From the NCBI RefSeq assembly GCF_026914265.1, contig NC_069125.1:22618966-22682965 (forward strand): DNA of 64,000 nucleotides, in the 5' to 3' direction. This DNA comes from Mya arenaria (lineage: Eukaryota > Mollusca > Bivalvia > Myida > Myidae). The notes beneath the pieces were generated by a model, which was not told the DNA's origin, did no database searches, and saw only the letters and a list, made by a program, of their open reading frames with translations. Both the position numbers and the translations under genes were made by a program. Each line of letters begins with the position of its first letter. Positions within the stretch are counted from its first letter, which is position 1. Below are positions 11,601 through 22,519 of the stretch, piece by piece.

Positions 11601-14183
11601 ATGTTTGATGTCACTTGTCTTATAGTCAAATATTGTAAAATTAGAAGGGACTTTTTTTTTTATAGCTCCAGACGATACTCATTTTGTGCCATATGACGGG
11701 TGTTTAGTGTACTGTCATCACATTCACACCTGGCATTATGGGCCAATCATTGTAAAAACATGACAAACAAACTGTATACACAACAACAGAGTTGTGGGCA
11801 AAATTATTATTATTCTATTTATTCACCAACAAAAATCGAATATTCAAATACCGATTTTGGCATTTGAATACCTAACGTTTGATCGAATATTTGTTTGCAT
11901 CCCTATTTCAATCTGGTTATACTTTTGTTCTACATGTACCATATTTTTATACTTTTAAAAAATACAGCCACATAGCATAAAGTGATTCCAAGTATATGCA
12001 GTCAATTATTGCTGACCTCAATCGTAAACTTTCTGTTTTTATGCCCCCACAAAGTGGCGGCATATAGGGTTGCCCTTGTCCGTACGTACGTCTGTCTGTC
12101 TGTCTGTCTGTACGTACGTACGTCCCGAAGATTGTTTCCGATCTAATTCTTGAAAACCGTTTGTCCAATCCTCACCAATTTTTAAACACATGTTTGTGAC
12201 CATAATATCTTGATCAAGTTCGATAGTCATGGAAATCGCTTTAGTCATTTAGGAGTTACGGCCCTTTTTTGCCAAAAATACTTCAAAAATATATGTTTCC
12301 AATCTAATTCTTGAAAAGTATGTGTCCAATCCTCACCAAACTTTACATACATGATTGTGACCATAATATCTTGATCAAGTTTGATAGCCATGGAAATCGC
12401 TTTTGTCATTTAGGAGTTACGGCCCTTTATTTGCAAAAAAAGACTTGAAAAATACGTCCCCAAGATTGTTTCCGATCTAATTCTTGAAAACTGTTTGTCC
12501 AATCCTCACCAAACTTTTAACACATGTTTGTGACCATAATATCTTGATCAAGTTCGATAGCCATGGAAATCGCTTTAATCATTTATCCTGAATAATCATT
12601 ATGGCTTATTTTCTGTGACAAAAAATCGAAGTGGGGGCATCCGTGTCCTATGGACACATTTCTAGTTCAACCATACTGGATCATCATTATATCCATAGCT
12701 TTTAGTTATCACTCAATGAAATATATTGCAATCTTACATTGAAACAAATAATTATCCTCTATCTACTCTCAGGAAAGACAAGTCGTGGGAACCACAAGGC
12801 ACAACAAAAGAAATGGTTGAGTTGGGAACCATTCAGATGGATTTACGTAAAGGCCACCATTCCAAAGATGGTGACAACGCAGAAGTTGACTCTTTCAGCA
12901 GCATGAGACTGCCAACACAGTCTCCTGTAGATGCCAGAGGAAGCGTAGAGCCAACTTTTACTGCTACACCATTATATCAAGGGGCGGATGCAAATCAGGA
13001 TTCTGCTGAAGGTTTTCAAAGCATTGATATTAGTGCAAATCATGTGAGCGACTGTTTGGTGGCTAACCAGAGTTTGTTAGAACAGGGATCTCAGTCTATA
13101 GACAATCCAGTTGATCCCATAGGGTTACTGCCTGGTTCAACGCTGGTTGGTTCTACAACAATGGGTCTGTCGCAAAACATTGATGGAGACCAGTATGTAC
13201 TTGTGACAGTGGTGCCTGAGGGTGGAGGGGAGACTGTTATACATATCTACAGGGTCCATGGGGGTCTTCAGGGTCATGGGCAAGTAACTCCTGCAACAGA
13301 GCAGGTAATGAACTCTGGAATTCTGGGTAATGCTGCACTGCCAGGCTCTTTAACAGCTGGTGATGTGCAGTTTAATTTGACAGCTTCTTTACCTGTTATT
13401 CAAAATGGAGTTGTTCGAAACCAGTCTAACACGGGTTTGGAAAACCAATCTAGCTCTAATATAGAATTCCAGTCTAACACTGTTGTTAATAACCTGTCAA
13501 GCACTAATGATGGAATACAGTTATATACAGAGATAGAAAACCAGACTAGCTCTGACATTGGATTCCAGTCTAGCACAGTTGTGGAAAATGAGTCTATCAC
13601 TGACATTGGATTCGAGTCTAGCTCAGTTGTGGAAAACCAGTCTAGCACTGACATTGGTTTCCAGTCTAGCACAACTGAAGAAAACCAGTCTAGTACTGAC
13701 ATTGGATTTCAGATAAACACAGGAGTTGAAAACCATTTTAGCACAGGCATTGTATTCCAGTCTAGCACAGGTTTAGAAAACAATTCTAGCCCTAACATTG
13801 AATTCCAGTCAAGTATTGTGGTGGATAACCAGTTAAGCACTAACAGTGGGATACTGTTAAACCCAGGAATGGAAAACCAGACGAACATGGACGAAGAAAT
13901 ACAGTTAAGCACAGATTTAGAAAACCAATCTACTACCACTACTGAGATTGGAAATAGTGAAAATACTAATTTTACAACTCTCAAACCTGTGAGTGCTACG
14001 TTTAAGACAGAGGATACAAAGAACAGTGCTCTTACTTCTTCTATAGTGTCTAGTGATGTAAATGTTATGAGTTGCTTGGAAAATCTAGATTCAGAAGAAA
14101 CATTGTCTCCAAGTATTCCTGTGTCTGTAGAAGTGACCAAAAATGTAAATAAGTCACTGCCAGAGGACATCCAAAATATTTAA
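8587..14183 (+). CDS. 3' part of an unidentified gene with acidic and repetitive C-terminus
   Basis: Two exons are supported, 8587-8689 and 12773-14183, joined by a GT-AG intron of about 4.1 kb. The first leaves two bases of an arginine codon and the second supplies the third, giving ..HAPHDPSR|KDKSWEPQ.. in frame. The visible product is about 503 residues to a TAA stop. It has a basic-then-acidic N-terminal part (KKLKYYEELSDDEGAEEEE), a Ser/Thr/Gln/Asn-rich low-complexity region, a hydrophobic strand-like stretch (QYVLVTVVPEGGGETVIHIY), then about ten 16-residue repeats. Upstream exons must lie before the window or in the repeat-rich first 8 kb. I see no zinc finger, kinase or membrane segment and do not recognise the family. 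The composition would suit a nuclear or transcription-related protein, but that is only inference. Confidence 0.8.
9073..11031 (+). mobile_element. ATGCCCCCC-family minisatellite element, copy 1
   Basis: It begins TTATTATGCCCCCC with a short stem (CTTCGAAGAAG) and a GTCGGTCGGTC tract. About eleven units of roughly 145 bp follow ('cctgcacccatggccctcaaacttgacttggaggttgggcctgaccagtagatgacccc'), then GGGGGGGCATAATG and the tail CATCTCTTGTT. Many units carry AGGTCACAGTGACCT. A homologous full-length copy in the same orientation lies at 58131-59950. The element is nested in the hAT element at 8963-11905. Confidence 0.85.
11406..11568 (+). mobile_element. Short hairpin-headed element without a minisatellite body
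   Basis: It begins TAGCTCGTCTGTTTTTCGAA, then a (GTC/GCGTCT)n triplet tract, and ends GCGGTGCTCTTGTT. It has head, microsatellite and tail but no long tandem array. It is nested in the hAT element. Confidence 0.55.
12041..12667 (+). mobile_element. ATGCCCCC-family minisatellite element with three units
   Basis: The head ATGCCCCCACAAAGTGGCGGC is followed by alternating GTAC and GTCT tetranucleotides (12080-12125). Three units of about 165 bp follow ('gtttccgatctaattcttgaaaaccgtttgtccaatcctcacc'). It ends GTGGGGGCATCCGTGTCC.., a small stem, and TTTCTAGTT at 12667. It lies about 100 bp upstream of the last coding exon of the unidentified gene. Confidence 0.75.
12773..14183 (+). CDS. Last coding exon with a 16-residue coding minisatellite
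   Basis: The acceptor ATCTACTCTCAG ends at 12772. The open frame runs 470 codons to TAA at 14181-14183. It opens KDKSWEPQGTTKEMVELGTI. From about 13439 to 13967 the DNA repeats every 48 bp, encoding units such as ENQSSTDIGFQSSTVV; eight to ten units are recognisable and the terminal ones are diverged. Frame and 16-residue period are kept in every unit, so the array has expanded under coding constraint. Antisense frames over this region are shadows. Confidence 0.85.
13439..13967 (+). repeat. In-frame 48-bp coding minisatellite
   Basis: Units follow the pattern (E/D)NQSS(T/S)(D/N)I(G/E)FQSST(V/G)(V/L). The central units (about 13535-13730) are the most alike and the outer ones are diverged, as expected if recent unequal exchange acted in the centre. 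No stop or frameshift interrupts the array. Confidence 0.85.
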
Positions 14184-14790
14184 GTTAATTCGTTTTTAAT
14201 ATCCCGTACAGTATATGAACAGCAGCTTTCAAAACACATTGATGCATTTTTTTTATGTTTAAGTAATTTGAATAACCAGGCTCTAAAGTAGAACTATTAT
14301 CATGAAAATTCCTCTAAATTTGAGGCCAAGAGTCAGAGTAAATGACAATTTATTCTTTTTAGTATCAAATGGATCAATCATTTACTTTACTGCATAAATT
14401 ATGTAGTACATCCTTACTAGTATCTGTCTTTATAAATCCTTGATGCTAGTCTTTTGGTCAAAATATTCACTCTTAATTTTACAAAATGTTTCAAAATTCT
14501 TGTTTTCTTTATCATCACACTTTCATAAAACATTAGAACACCAAACAAAGGAAAAGTGAACTTTTTCTTAAGTCACTTTAGGGTGCTGTTCATTCATACT
14601 TTAAGGTGCAAAATTCATGTGTTTGAGTTACTCGTCTCATTTGTGTCAATTTTGCTATAAATCATGTTTATTTAAAACACCTCGCCCATGTTGTGGGACC
14701 AAATTTTTTGTCATAGTAATGAATCCAAAAACACTAATTATATAATTGTTTTACTCTGTGATACAGAAATTGCAGATAAAAATCAAAGTA

Positions 14791-14796
14791 AATAAA
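14791..14796 (+). terminator. Candidate polyadenylation signal of the unidentified gene
   Basis: AATAAA lies about 610 bp after the TAA stop in otherwise non-repetitive DNA. It is the clearest canonical hexamer downstream of the stop. Confidence 0.5.
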
Positions 14797-14814
14797 AGAA
14801 AAGGTTTTGGGGGG

Positions 14815-15360
14815 AGCGAACCAACACTGGTAAAGTCAAGATAAAACCTGAAAACTGACAACAAATGTGCTCGCTCACAAGAACTCTTACATAAGCTGAG
14901 AGATAAATTAAAATTTAATCCTTTTTTCAATAGTGTTTCTAACTCTATTCAAAATCATGGACTTCAAAGACAATATTTGAGCATATGTCAACCTTTGTTG
15001 AAGGGTTCCAGCTGTCAGTATCTTAGTTTTAACACTTCTCACTTTATTTAAAGAAGGTAACACATTAAGACATAGGCATCATATTATGAAAAACATAACA
15101 CATGTCTTATTTACAATGCCTATAACTAGAATTAATGATTGTTTTGACATGTAAAATGCTTAGAATGGAATTTCAGAAAGGTACCTATTAAAATGTAATA
15201 CGAAAACATAAAGAAACATGAATATAATACATTCATTTAACACATCAATGCTTAATAATACATCAATTTGTACCTAAATGTTAACAAGAAATCTCATCAA
15301 AATTGTTTAACTGAGTAAAGTAGGACAGTCACACATTTATTTAACACCTTACTCAACATA
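14815..15360. other. Interval without a recognised feature
   Basis: AT-rich sequence between the presumed 3' end of the unidentified gene and the LINE fragment. No exon, RNA gene or repeat head was recognised. Confidence 0.5.
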
Positions 15361-15361
15361 T

Positions 15362-16045
15362 ACATATGTATAAACTATACCTGTGGTATGCATGGAATTA
15401 TGATGTAAATAGTACTTTTTGCAGCGGGTTTTAAATGTCTTTTCCGTGTTAGACTTACGTATTTCTTCTGGTAAAAAATTCCAAACTTTCCCACTGTAGC
15501 ATGCAATCGAGTGTTTCTTGTATTGTGTTTATGTCGAAAGTGAGCAACGTCTTGTTGCATGGAAGATCGTAATCCATATCTTGTGTTGCTAGATATCTTA
15601 ATAATATCTCTTAATAGATTTAAATACCATAACAGCCGTTTGATATCTGCAACGGTATTTAAATTGAAGCCATTTTAATTTTTTAAATAATTCATGTGAT
15701 GGCGTTCTAAAAGGCTTAAAGAGAATAATTTTTGCAGCTCTTTTTTGAAGCATGGTGATTCGTCTCATATGCGTTGCTTACTTTTCCCCCAAACGCTACA
15801 ACAATAGTCAAACATAGGAAGTATATACGATTTATAAAACAATTGTCTCATTTGATCTGTTAAAAAGTAATACAGTCTTTTTAAAAGGGCTATCTTTGCA
15901 GTTACTTTCTTGAGGACAAATTCAACTTCCAGACAGATTCCACGACAATGATGAATCAAAAATAATTCCAAGCAATTTCTTCGAAGTTACATTGAGCTTA
16001 TAGTAAACGGTATTATTACCATCATATGTAGTAAGTTCTTCATTT
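15362..16045 (-). mobile_element. 3' fragment of a non-LTR retrotransposon (LINE), decayed
   Basis: On the minus strand, separate frames encode parts of the reverse-transcriptase C-terminal half. In order they are KLLGIIFDSSLSW, then VEFVLKKVTAKIALLKRLYY with FLTDQMRQLFYKSYILPMFD and YCCSVWGK, then KHNTRNTRL and VWNFLPEEIRKSNTEKTFK. This is the usual order in LINE ORF2 after the catalytic palm. At least two frameshifts separate the blocks and nothing upstream of the thumb region remains. The clade is uncertain. Confidence 0.75.
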
Positions 16046-16059
16046 ATTTCCATGATGTA

Positions 16060-17739
16060 CCGTAAATGACTGGGTATAAGACGTTAGGGGGTATTAGACG
16101 CAGGGGAAAAAATCTGTGAAAAGTCCAAGAAAAAAACTTTTAATCTATGTTTTTGGTTAAAAGACGCATGGAAAAAATGTCTAATTGTCTGGCATTTTCG
16201 GCCACCATGTTTGTTGACAGTGACAAAAAAAAGAAAATTCGTAAAAATGGCGACAGTTATCTTTATCTTTTATGCCGGTCGGGACGAGCTTAGTGCGGCT
16301 GTCGAGAGTTGTCAAATAGGAGGTTGCGGGAGTTGTCGAGGAGATTGTTCCTGAAAATGGGAGCTTCACTGACTGAAAAATGAAGATGAAGTTTGTTTGA
16401 AAATCAAGTCCTTTATAATTTTCAGGACACAGGCTTCATCTTAAATACCAAGTTTTTAACAATATGATACAGATCTCAGATTTGATAAGCATCATTAAAT
16501 CATTAACTTGTCAGTACAAAAAATTCTAAAATTGAAGCTGAGTAGCCTGAGGGATTGTGCTACTGTTTTGAAGAAAAATATATGATAGGTTGACATCAAT
16601 TAATGTAATTAAAGGAAACCACTTAGCCTAAGGTGGCCAAATTATTAAACTTAAAAACAAGTTAAGAATCTAAAAAGATATTTATTAACTGCCAAAAATA
16701 TTATACAGGTTGGAGGCATTAATATGTTTACATGATGTATAGACATGCAAAGTTCGAAAAGGAGTTTTAGTCATAATAGTTATTCTTAAACTATATCTAA
16801 ATAAGTAATTCTGAGTTATTTCACAACATACTCATATTATCCACATAAAAATAAATATTTGTAATTCCAATTATCATTTTTGCATAAATTTATATTTAAT
16901 TTATGTAGCAAGAATGTGGGGCATAATATTCCCCCCTACTACTCCTTTTCGAACTTTGCATGTCTATACATCATGTATAGACATACAAAGTTCGAAAAGG
17001 AGTTTTAGTCATAATAGTTATTCTTAAACTATATCTAAATAAGTAATTCTGAGTTATTTAACAACATACACATATTATCCACATAAAAATAAATATTTGT
17101 AATTCCAATTATCATTTTTACATAAATTTATATTTAATTTATGTAGCAAAAATGTGGGGCATAATACAATGATAAACTGTCGAGAATGATAAGTTAAGTT
17201 ATGCAAAAACCTTATATTGTATGGGTTTGTTCTCAAAATGTCAACACCTACAGAAAAGAATAAAGAATGTGACAAAGTGCGAGAAAACAAGACCATTATC
17301 GCAACAGTATGTGGTATTGGTATGTTAAACAGGATATAGGCAGTCGAGTTTTTCACACCTTCTCGTACAACTGACAAAAAATATTTTGACAGTGCTCAAC
17401 TTTGCTTTTATATATGCAAGTTTAATTATTGTTCAATTCAATTTATAATTTATTATTCAAAATAATATTGAATAACTTGAATCGAAAAATATTTTTGTTT
17501 AAATTATAAACGTCTTACGATATACGTATCCCGATCTTCAACTGCCGTTTTAACTCGTATATACTCGATCAATATGACGCGAGTAACATCCCTTTCTACA
17601 TAAATCTAAACAAACTCTCGGCTTGAAATCGACCTCAGAAAAAAAGTTAAAACAATTGTTACTGGGTATTATACGCAGGCATTTTTTTTGCATCGAAATC
17701 TGAGGGAAAAAAGGGCGTCTAATACCCAGTCATTGACGG
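16060..17739. mobile_element. TA-flanked TIR transposon, non-autonomous, 1.7 kb
   Basis: The left end CCGTAAATGACTGGGTATAA and right end (reverse complement CCGTCAATGACTGGGTATTA) form a TIR of about 24 bp with two mismatches, flanked by TA (16058-16059 and 17740-17741). Subterminal copies of the GGGTATTAGACGCAGG motif occur inside both ends. No transposase was recognised; the frame at 16181-16369 has no family I know. A smaller TIR repeat is nested at 16732-17166. The TA site suggests the Tc1/mariner-pogo group, as inference. Confidence 0.7.
16732..17166. mobile_element. Nested MITE in a left-right-left arrangement
   Basis: Bases 16732-16974 have long inverted ends (TGTATAGACATGCAAAGTTC and its complement, continuing through GAAAAGGAG). 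Starting at about 16972, the left end and body repeat in direct orientation to about 17166 but without a second right end. The shared junction is a palindrome of roughly 60 bp centred on ATACATCATGTAT. The two bodies are nearly identical, so the duplication is recent. Confidence 0.75.
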
Positions 17740-17825
17740 TATGTACACAAATTATTTACATGGAAAATTGTTGCTGTTTAGCACTTAAGCTGTGTTGGCT
17801 GTATAGTATTTTATTGAAACTGTTT

Positions 17826-20340
17826 TTAGCTCGACTATTTTCGAAGAATATGGAGAGCTATACTACTCACCCAAGCGTCGGCATTGGCGTCACACCTTGG
17901 TTAAGGTTTTGCATGCAAGCACACAGAGGTTTATATCTCAGCAACTACTTGAGGTATTGCATTGAGACTTTATACAATGGTACTCAACCATCCAACCTAC
18001 TTAATTAACCAAGTTAGATAACTCTCGTTTGCATTTAATGCAAATAATAGGCCTTTATTATTCGACTTAGAAATTCGGGTTAAGGTTTTGCATGCAAGCA
18101 CACATAGGTTAATATCTCCGCAACTACTTGAGGTATTTCATTGAGACTTTATACAATGGTACTCAACCACCCAACCTACTTAATGAACCAAGTTAGATAA
18201 CTCTAGTTTGCATTTAATGCAAATAATAGGCCTTTATTATTCCACTTAGAAATTCTGGTAAAGGTTTAGCGTGCAAGCACACATAGGTTAATACCTCAGC
18301 AACTACTTGAGGTATTGCATTGAGACTTGATACAATGGTTCTCAACCATCCAACCTTCTTAATTAACCAAGTTAGATAACTCTTGTTTGCATTTAATGCA
18401 AATAATTGCCCATTATTATTCGACTTCTGGTTAAGGTTTTGCGTGCAAGCACACATAGGTTAATATCTCAGCAACTACTTGAGGTATTGCATTGAGACTC
18501 GAAACAATGGTACTCAACCATCCAACCTACTTAATTTACTAAGTTAGATAACTCTAGTTTGCATTTAATGTAAATAATATCCCTTTATTAATTAATATTG
18601 AGACTTTATACAATGATATTCAACCACCCAACGTAATTGAATAACCAAGTTAGATAACTGTATTTTGCAAAAAATGGCCCTTTATTATTAGACTTTAAAA
18701 TTCTGGTTAAAATTTTCCATGCTACCTCATTAATGTTAATATCTCAGCACATCATGTATTGCATTGAAATATAATCTAACAGTGATCCATGCATGTTTCC
18801 CCAAAATTTCAATCTCTGTGACAGCTCATGTTCCAAATTAAACCTTAGTTTCAAAAGCAAAAAAGTTTGACATTTATCAAATCCCTTTTTTATTTTTGGT
18901 CATATTAAAAATATAATATGATAGAACAATGATGTTATCTTATTTTATATCATACAATAGTTTTTAATGTACACATGTACCATTATGAATAATGGAATTA
19001 AATGATAGACAGCGATAAACTGACAGAATGTTATCATTAATTTTAGAGTAATTTATTGTATATATAATGATCATTTTGTTTGATAATAAAAATAGGAATG
19101 AATTATGTTCCTTTTGATAAATTTATCGAGCTCATTTAATAGCTTGAAGAATAAGGAGAGCTATACTACTCACCCTACTCGGAATCGGTGTCAAACCTTA
19201 GTTAAGGTTTTGCATGTAGCACTTTAACGTCTCAGCAAATACACCATGAACTGCATTGAAACTTTAAACTAGTGTTCCCATCTTTCCAATCTACTTAATC
19301 AAATTACGTAACACTATTTTGAATATAATGCAAATTATGGTCCTTTGTTATTCTACTCGGCATTTCTGCTTTAGGTTTTGCATTTGACCACATTTAGTTC
19401 AATATCCCAGCAAATACATCATGTACTGTATTGAAAGTTAAGATGTTTGTTCCCAACTTTCAAACCTAGTTCATTTATCAAGTAAGATAACTCTATCTTG
19501 CATATATTGCAAATTACTGCCCTTAACTATTGAACTTAGAAATTCATGTTAAGGTTTTGCATGTAAGCACACATAGGTTAAAATAAAATATCAGCAAAGA
19601 CTTGATGTATTGTATTGAGAGTTTGCACAATGGCACTCAACCATTCAACCTACTTAAATAACCAAGTAAGATAACTATATTTTGCATAAAGTGCTAATTA
19701 TGGTCCTTATTATTCAACTTAAAAATTCTGGTTAAGGTTTAGCATGTAGCCACATTTATGTCAATATCCCAGGTAATAAATAATGTATTGCATTGACATG
19801 TGTTCCCAACTATCCAACCTACTGGGACTTAATAATCAAGTTAGATAACTTCATCATGCATATAATGCAAATTATTGCCCTTGACTATTCAACTTTGAAA
19901 TGCATGTTGAGGTATTGCATGTACCAGTAAGCACACATAGGTTAATATATCAGCAAAGACTTGATGTATTGCATTGAGACTTTACACAATGGTACTCAAG
20001 CTCCCAACCTATTTAAATAACCAAGTAAGATAAATCTGTTTGACAAAAAATGTTAGTTATGGCCCTTTATAATTCAACTAAGAAATTCTGGTTAAGGTTT
20101 TACATGTAGCCACATTTAAGTCAATATTTCAGCAAATGCATCATGTATTGCATTGAAACTTTATACAAGGGCTCAAAACCAACCAATCTTACAAATTAAT
20201 CAAGTAAAATAACTCAAAATAATATAATTTGTGCCCCTTTATTATTCGACTAAGAAATTCATGTTAAAGTTTTGCATGTAACCCTATACCCGTCAATACC
20301 AAGCATCTTGGTGTATTGACAGTATTGCAATGAAACTATA
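17826..20340 (+). repeat. Tandem array, about 178-bp units, with two AGCTCG-type heads
   Basis: A head AGCTCGACTATTTTCGAAGA at 17828 starts a run of units of about 178 bp ('ggttttgcatgcaagcacacataggttaatatctcagcaactacttgagg..caaccatccaacctacttaattaaccaagttagataactc'). A diverged second head (AGCTTGAAGAATAAGGAGAG) lies near 19141. About twelve units are recognisable. The first four are very similar and later ones progressively diverged. No CTCTTGTT tail is visible. Confidence 0.75.
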
Positions 20341-20493
20341 TACAATCCAGTATGATAAGTTTTGGGTGCTGTTTAATCAAACTGTTACAATGTCACAAAG
20401 TTTAATGAAATTGATGTTTTAGGTGTCGTTATAGACACTGAATTGAACCTAAAGTGAAATTGAACTCAAGAGTAGCATATTTATTTCCATTTC

Positions 20494-20812
20494 TTAAAGC
20501 TGCACATTTTTTGTCTTGGAACGAGCCAATTTTTGCGAAAATCCATGAATCCAGTTAAATAAGACTGCTGACAAAAAAATAGATCGCAGATTTTTATATT
20601 TAAGTTCAAAAATTGATGTTTTATGCATTTTTCTGTTAGTGAGGGTTTAGGCCATAAAACATTAATTTTCGAACGGAAATATGAAAACATACGATCAGTT
20701 TTTGTCAGCAATCTTATATCATTCGTTTGTAGATATTTACGCAAAATTTGCACATTTCAAGACAAAAAATAAAAGTTTAAAAAATGGTAAATCTGTGAGA
20801 GTGCAGCTTTAA
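20494..20812. mobile_element. Small MITE with TTAA ends
   Basis: The ends are TTAAAGCTGCAC on the left and GTGCAGCTTTAA on the right, 319 bp apart. An internal stem pairs GATGTTTTATG with CATAAAACATT. The TTAA ends suggest a piggyBac-type target, though TTAA could equally be part of the TIR. The 90-codon frame inside is a by-product. Confidence 0.65.
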
Positions 20813-21058
20813 AGCCTGAGAAGAAACTGTTAAAAGCATACAGTTCCATCTGTCCTGATACTTGATGTTATGTCAAGTCAATGCATGCCTTAATTGAAAC
20901 ATTTAATCAGGGATGTGATTTGTCCACGTATTTCTGCAGATCTAATGGCTCAAAGGAGTAAAAAAGATTTACCAAAGTATATTTATTTAAAAACCTTTTT
21001 TTTTTTTTAACTGAACTTTTTTAAAACAGTTAACTACTTGCTTTTGGTTGTTATATTT
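20813..21058. other. Short interval without a recognised feature
   Basis: AT-rich sequence between the TTAA MITE and the next minisatellite head. No gene or repeat boundary was recognised. Confidence 0.4.
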
Positions 21059-22519
21059 ATGCCCCCAAGGGTGGGCATCTTAAAATCGCACTGTCTATCC
21101 GTCCGTGTGTCTGGCTCAATAACTCGTGTCCAGGCTGTAACTTTCCCTTGTATGGACAGATTTTAAAATAACTTGCCACATGTGTTCCACATACCAAGAC
21201 GACGTGTCGCGTGCAAGACCCGTGTCCCTACCTCTAAGGTCAAGGTCACACTTATCCGGTACTTGTTTATACATGATGGAGTGCTGCATATAAGAACATA
21301 GAGTATAGGTTGTCTTGTCCGGGCTGTAACTTTCTCTTGTATGGACAGATTTTAAAATAACTTGCCATATGTGTTCGACATACCAAGACGACATGTCGCA
21401 TGCAAGACCCGTGTCCCTCCCTCTAAGGTCAAAGTCACACTTGGTGTGTATTCACATTGGAATGTTGCATATAAGGACATAGAGTATATATTGTCATGTT
21501 CGGGCTGTAACTTTCTCTTGTGTGGACAGATTTTAAAATAACTTGCCACATGTGTTTGACATACCAAGAAGACGTGTCGCATGCAAGACCCATGTCCTTA
21601 CCTCTAAGGTCAAGGTCACACTTAGGTGTTTATTCACAATGGAATGCTGCATATAAGGACATAGAGTATAGGTTGTCGTGTCCGGGCTGTAACCTTTTCT
21701 GGTATGGACAGATTTTAAAATAACTTGCCATATGTGTTCAACATACCAAGACGATGTGTCGCGTGCAAGACCCATGTCCCTACCTCTAAGGTGAAAGATA
21801 CACTTAGTGTTTATTCACAATGGAATGCTGCATATAAGGTCATAAGAGTATAGGTTATCAAATATAGGTGGTATTTTTTTATGTTCAGAGGCAATTTACT
21901 ATGACTTGCCATATCGGGGGCTTAGCGCAAAACGGTTGTAACTGACTTTTTTTCCAAAAGAGATATTTTCATATTTTTTAACCTATTTTACAAGCCTCCA
22001 TAATATCCCAAAACATTAGCTCTGTAATCTAAGGACAAATGTATATAAAGCCATATTTGTCAAAAGGTTGTATCAGAAAATGGCAATTTATTTTTGTGCA
22101 AAACGGTTGTAACTGCACTTACAACCGTTTTGCACAGAAACTTTGAATCAATAAACCATTGGGATGGGATGTAACTCCAATATCATGATGACATCATTGA
22201 TTACATCATGATTATTTAACATTATTTTCGAGGAGAGATAGTCAAATTGATGAAAAATGATTATTTTTTTTAAAATAAACTCCCAATGAAATGAAAAAAT
22301 GCATGTTTAAACATCACAATTACGAACAATATCACATGTTTTATTCCTTTAGTCCTATTTAATCATTTATATTGATAATGTGTATGATATATTGTCCATA
22401 AGATAAAAGTCATATATTTAGGAAAAAGAATTGAAAAATTTGATAGTATTTTTAGGCTCTTGCTTAAAAAAAATATGATTAGGAAAGTAAATTTAAGTTT
22501 AAAATTAATTATCCCTTTT

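Larger units (their letters stand above)
8963..11905. mobile_element. Non-autonomous hAT-type element with 8-bp target duplication
   Basis: The ends are inverted repeats, TAGGGATGCAAA on the left and TTTGCATCCCTA on the right, followed inward by ATTCGAATATTCG-type AT-rich motifs. The 8-bp duplication TTTCAATC sits exactly outside both ends (8955-8962 and 11906-11913). TIR sequence and duplication length fit the hAT superfamily. No transposase was seen. Two other repeats (9073-11031 and 11406-11568) are nested inside, and the whole lies in the intron of the unidentified gene. Confidence 0.85.
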
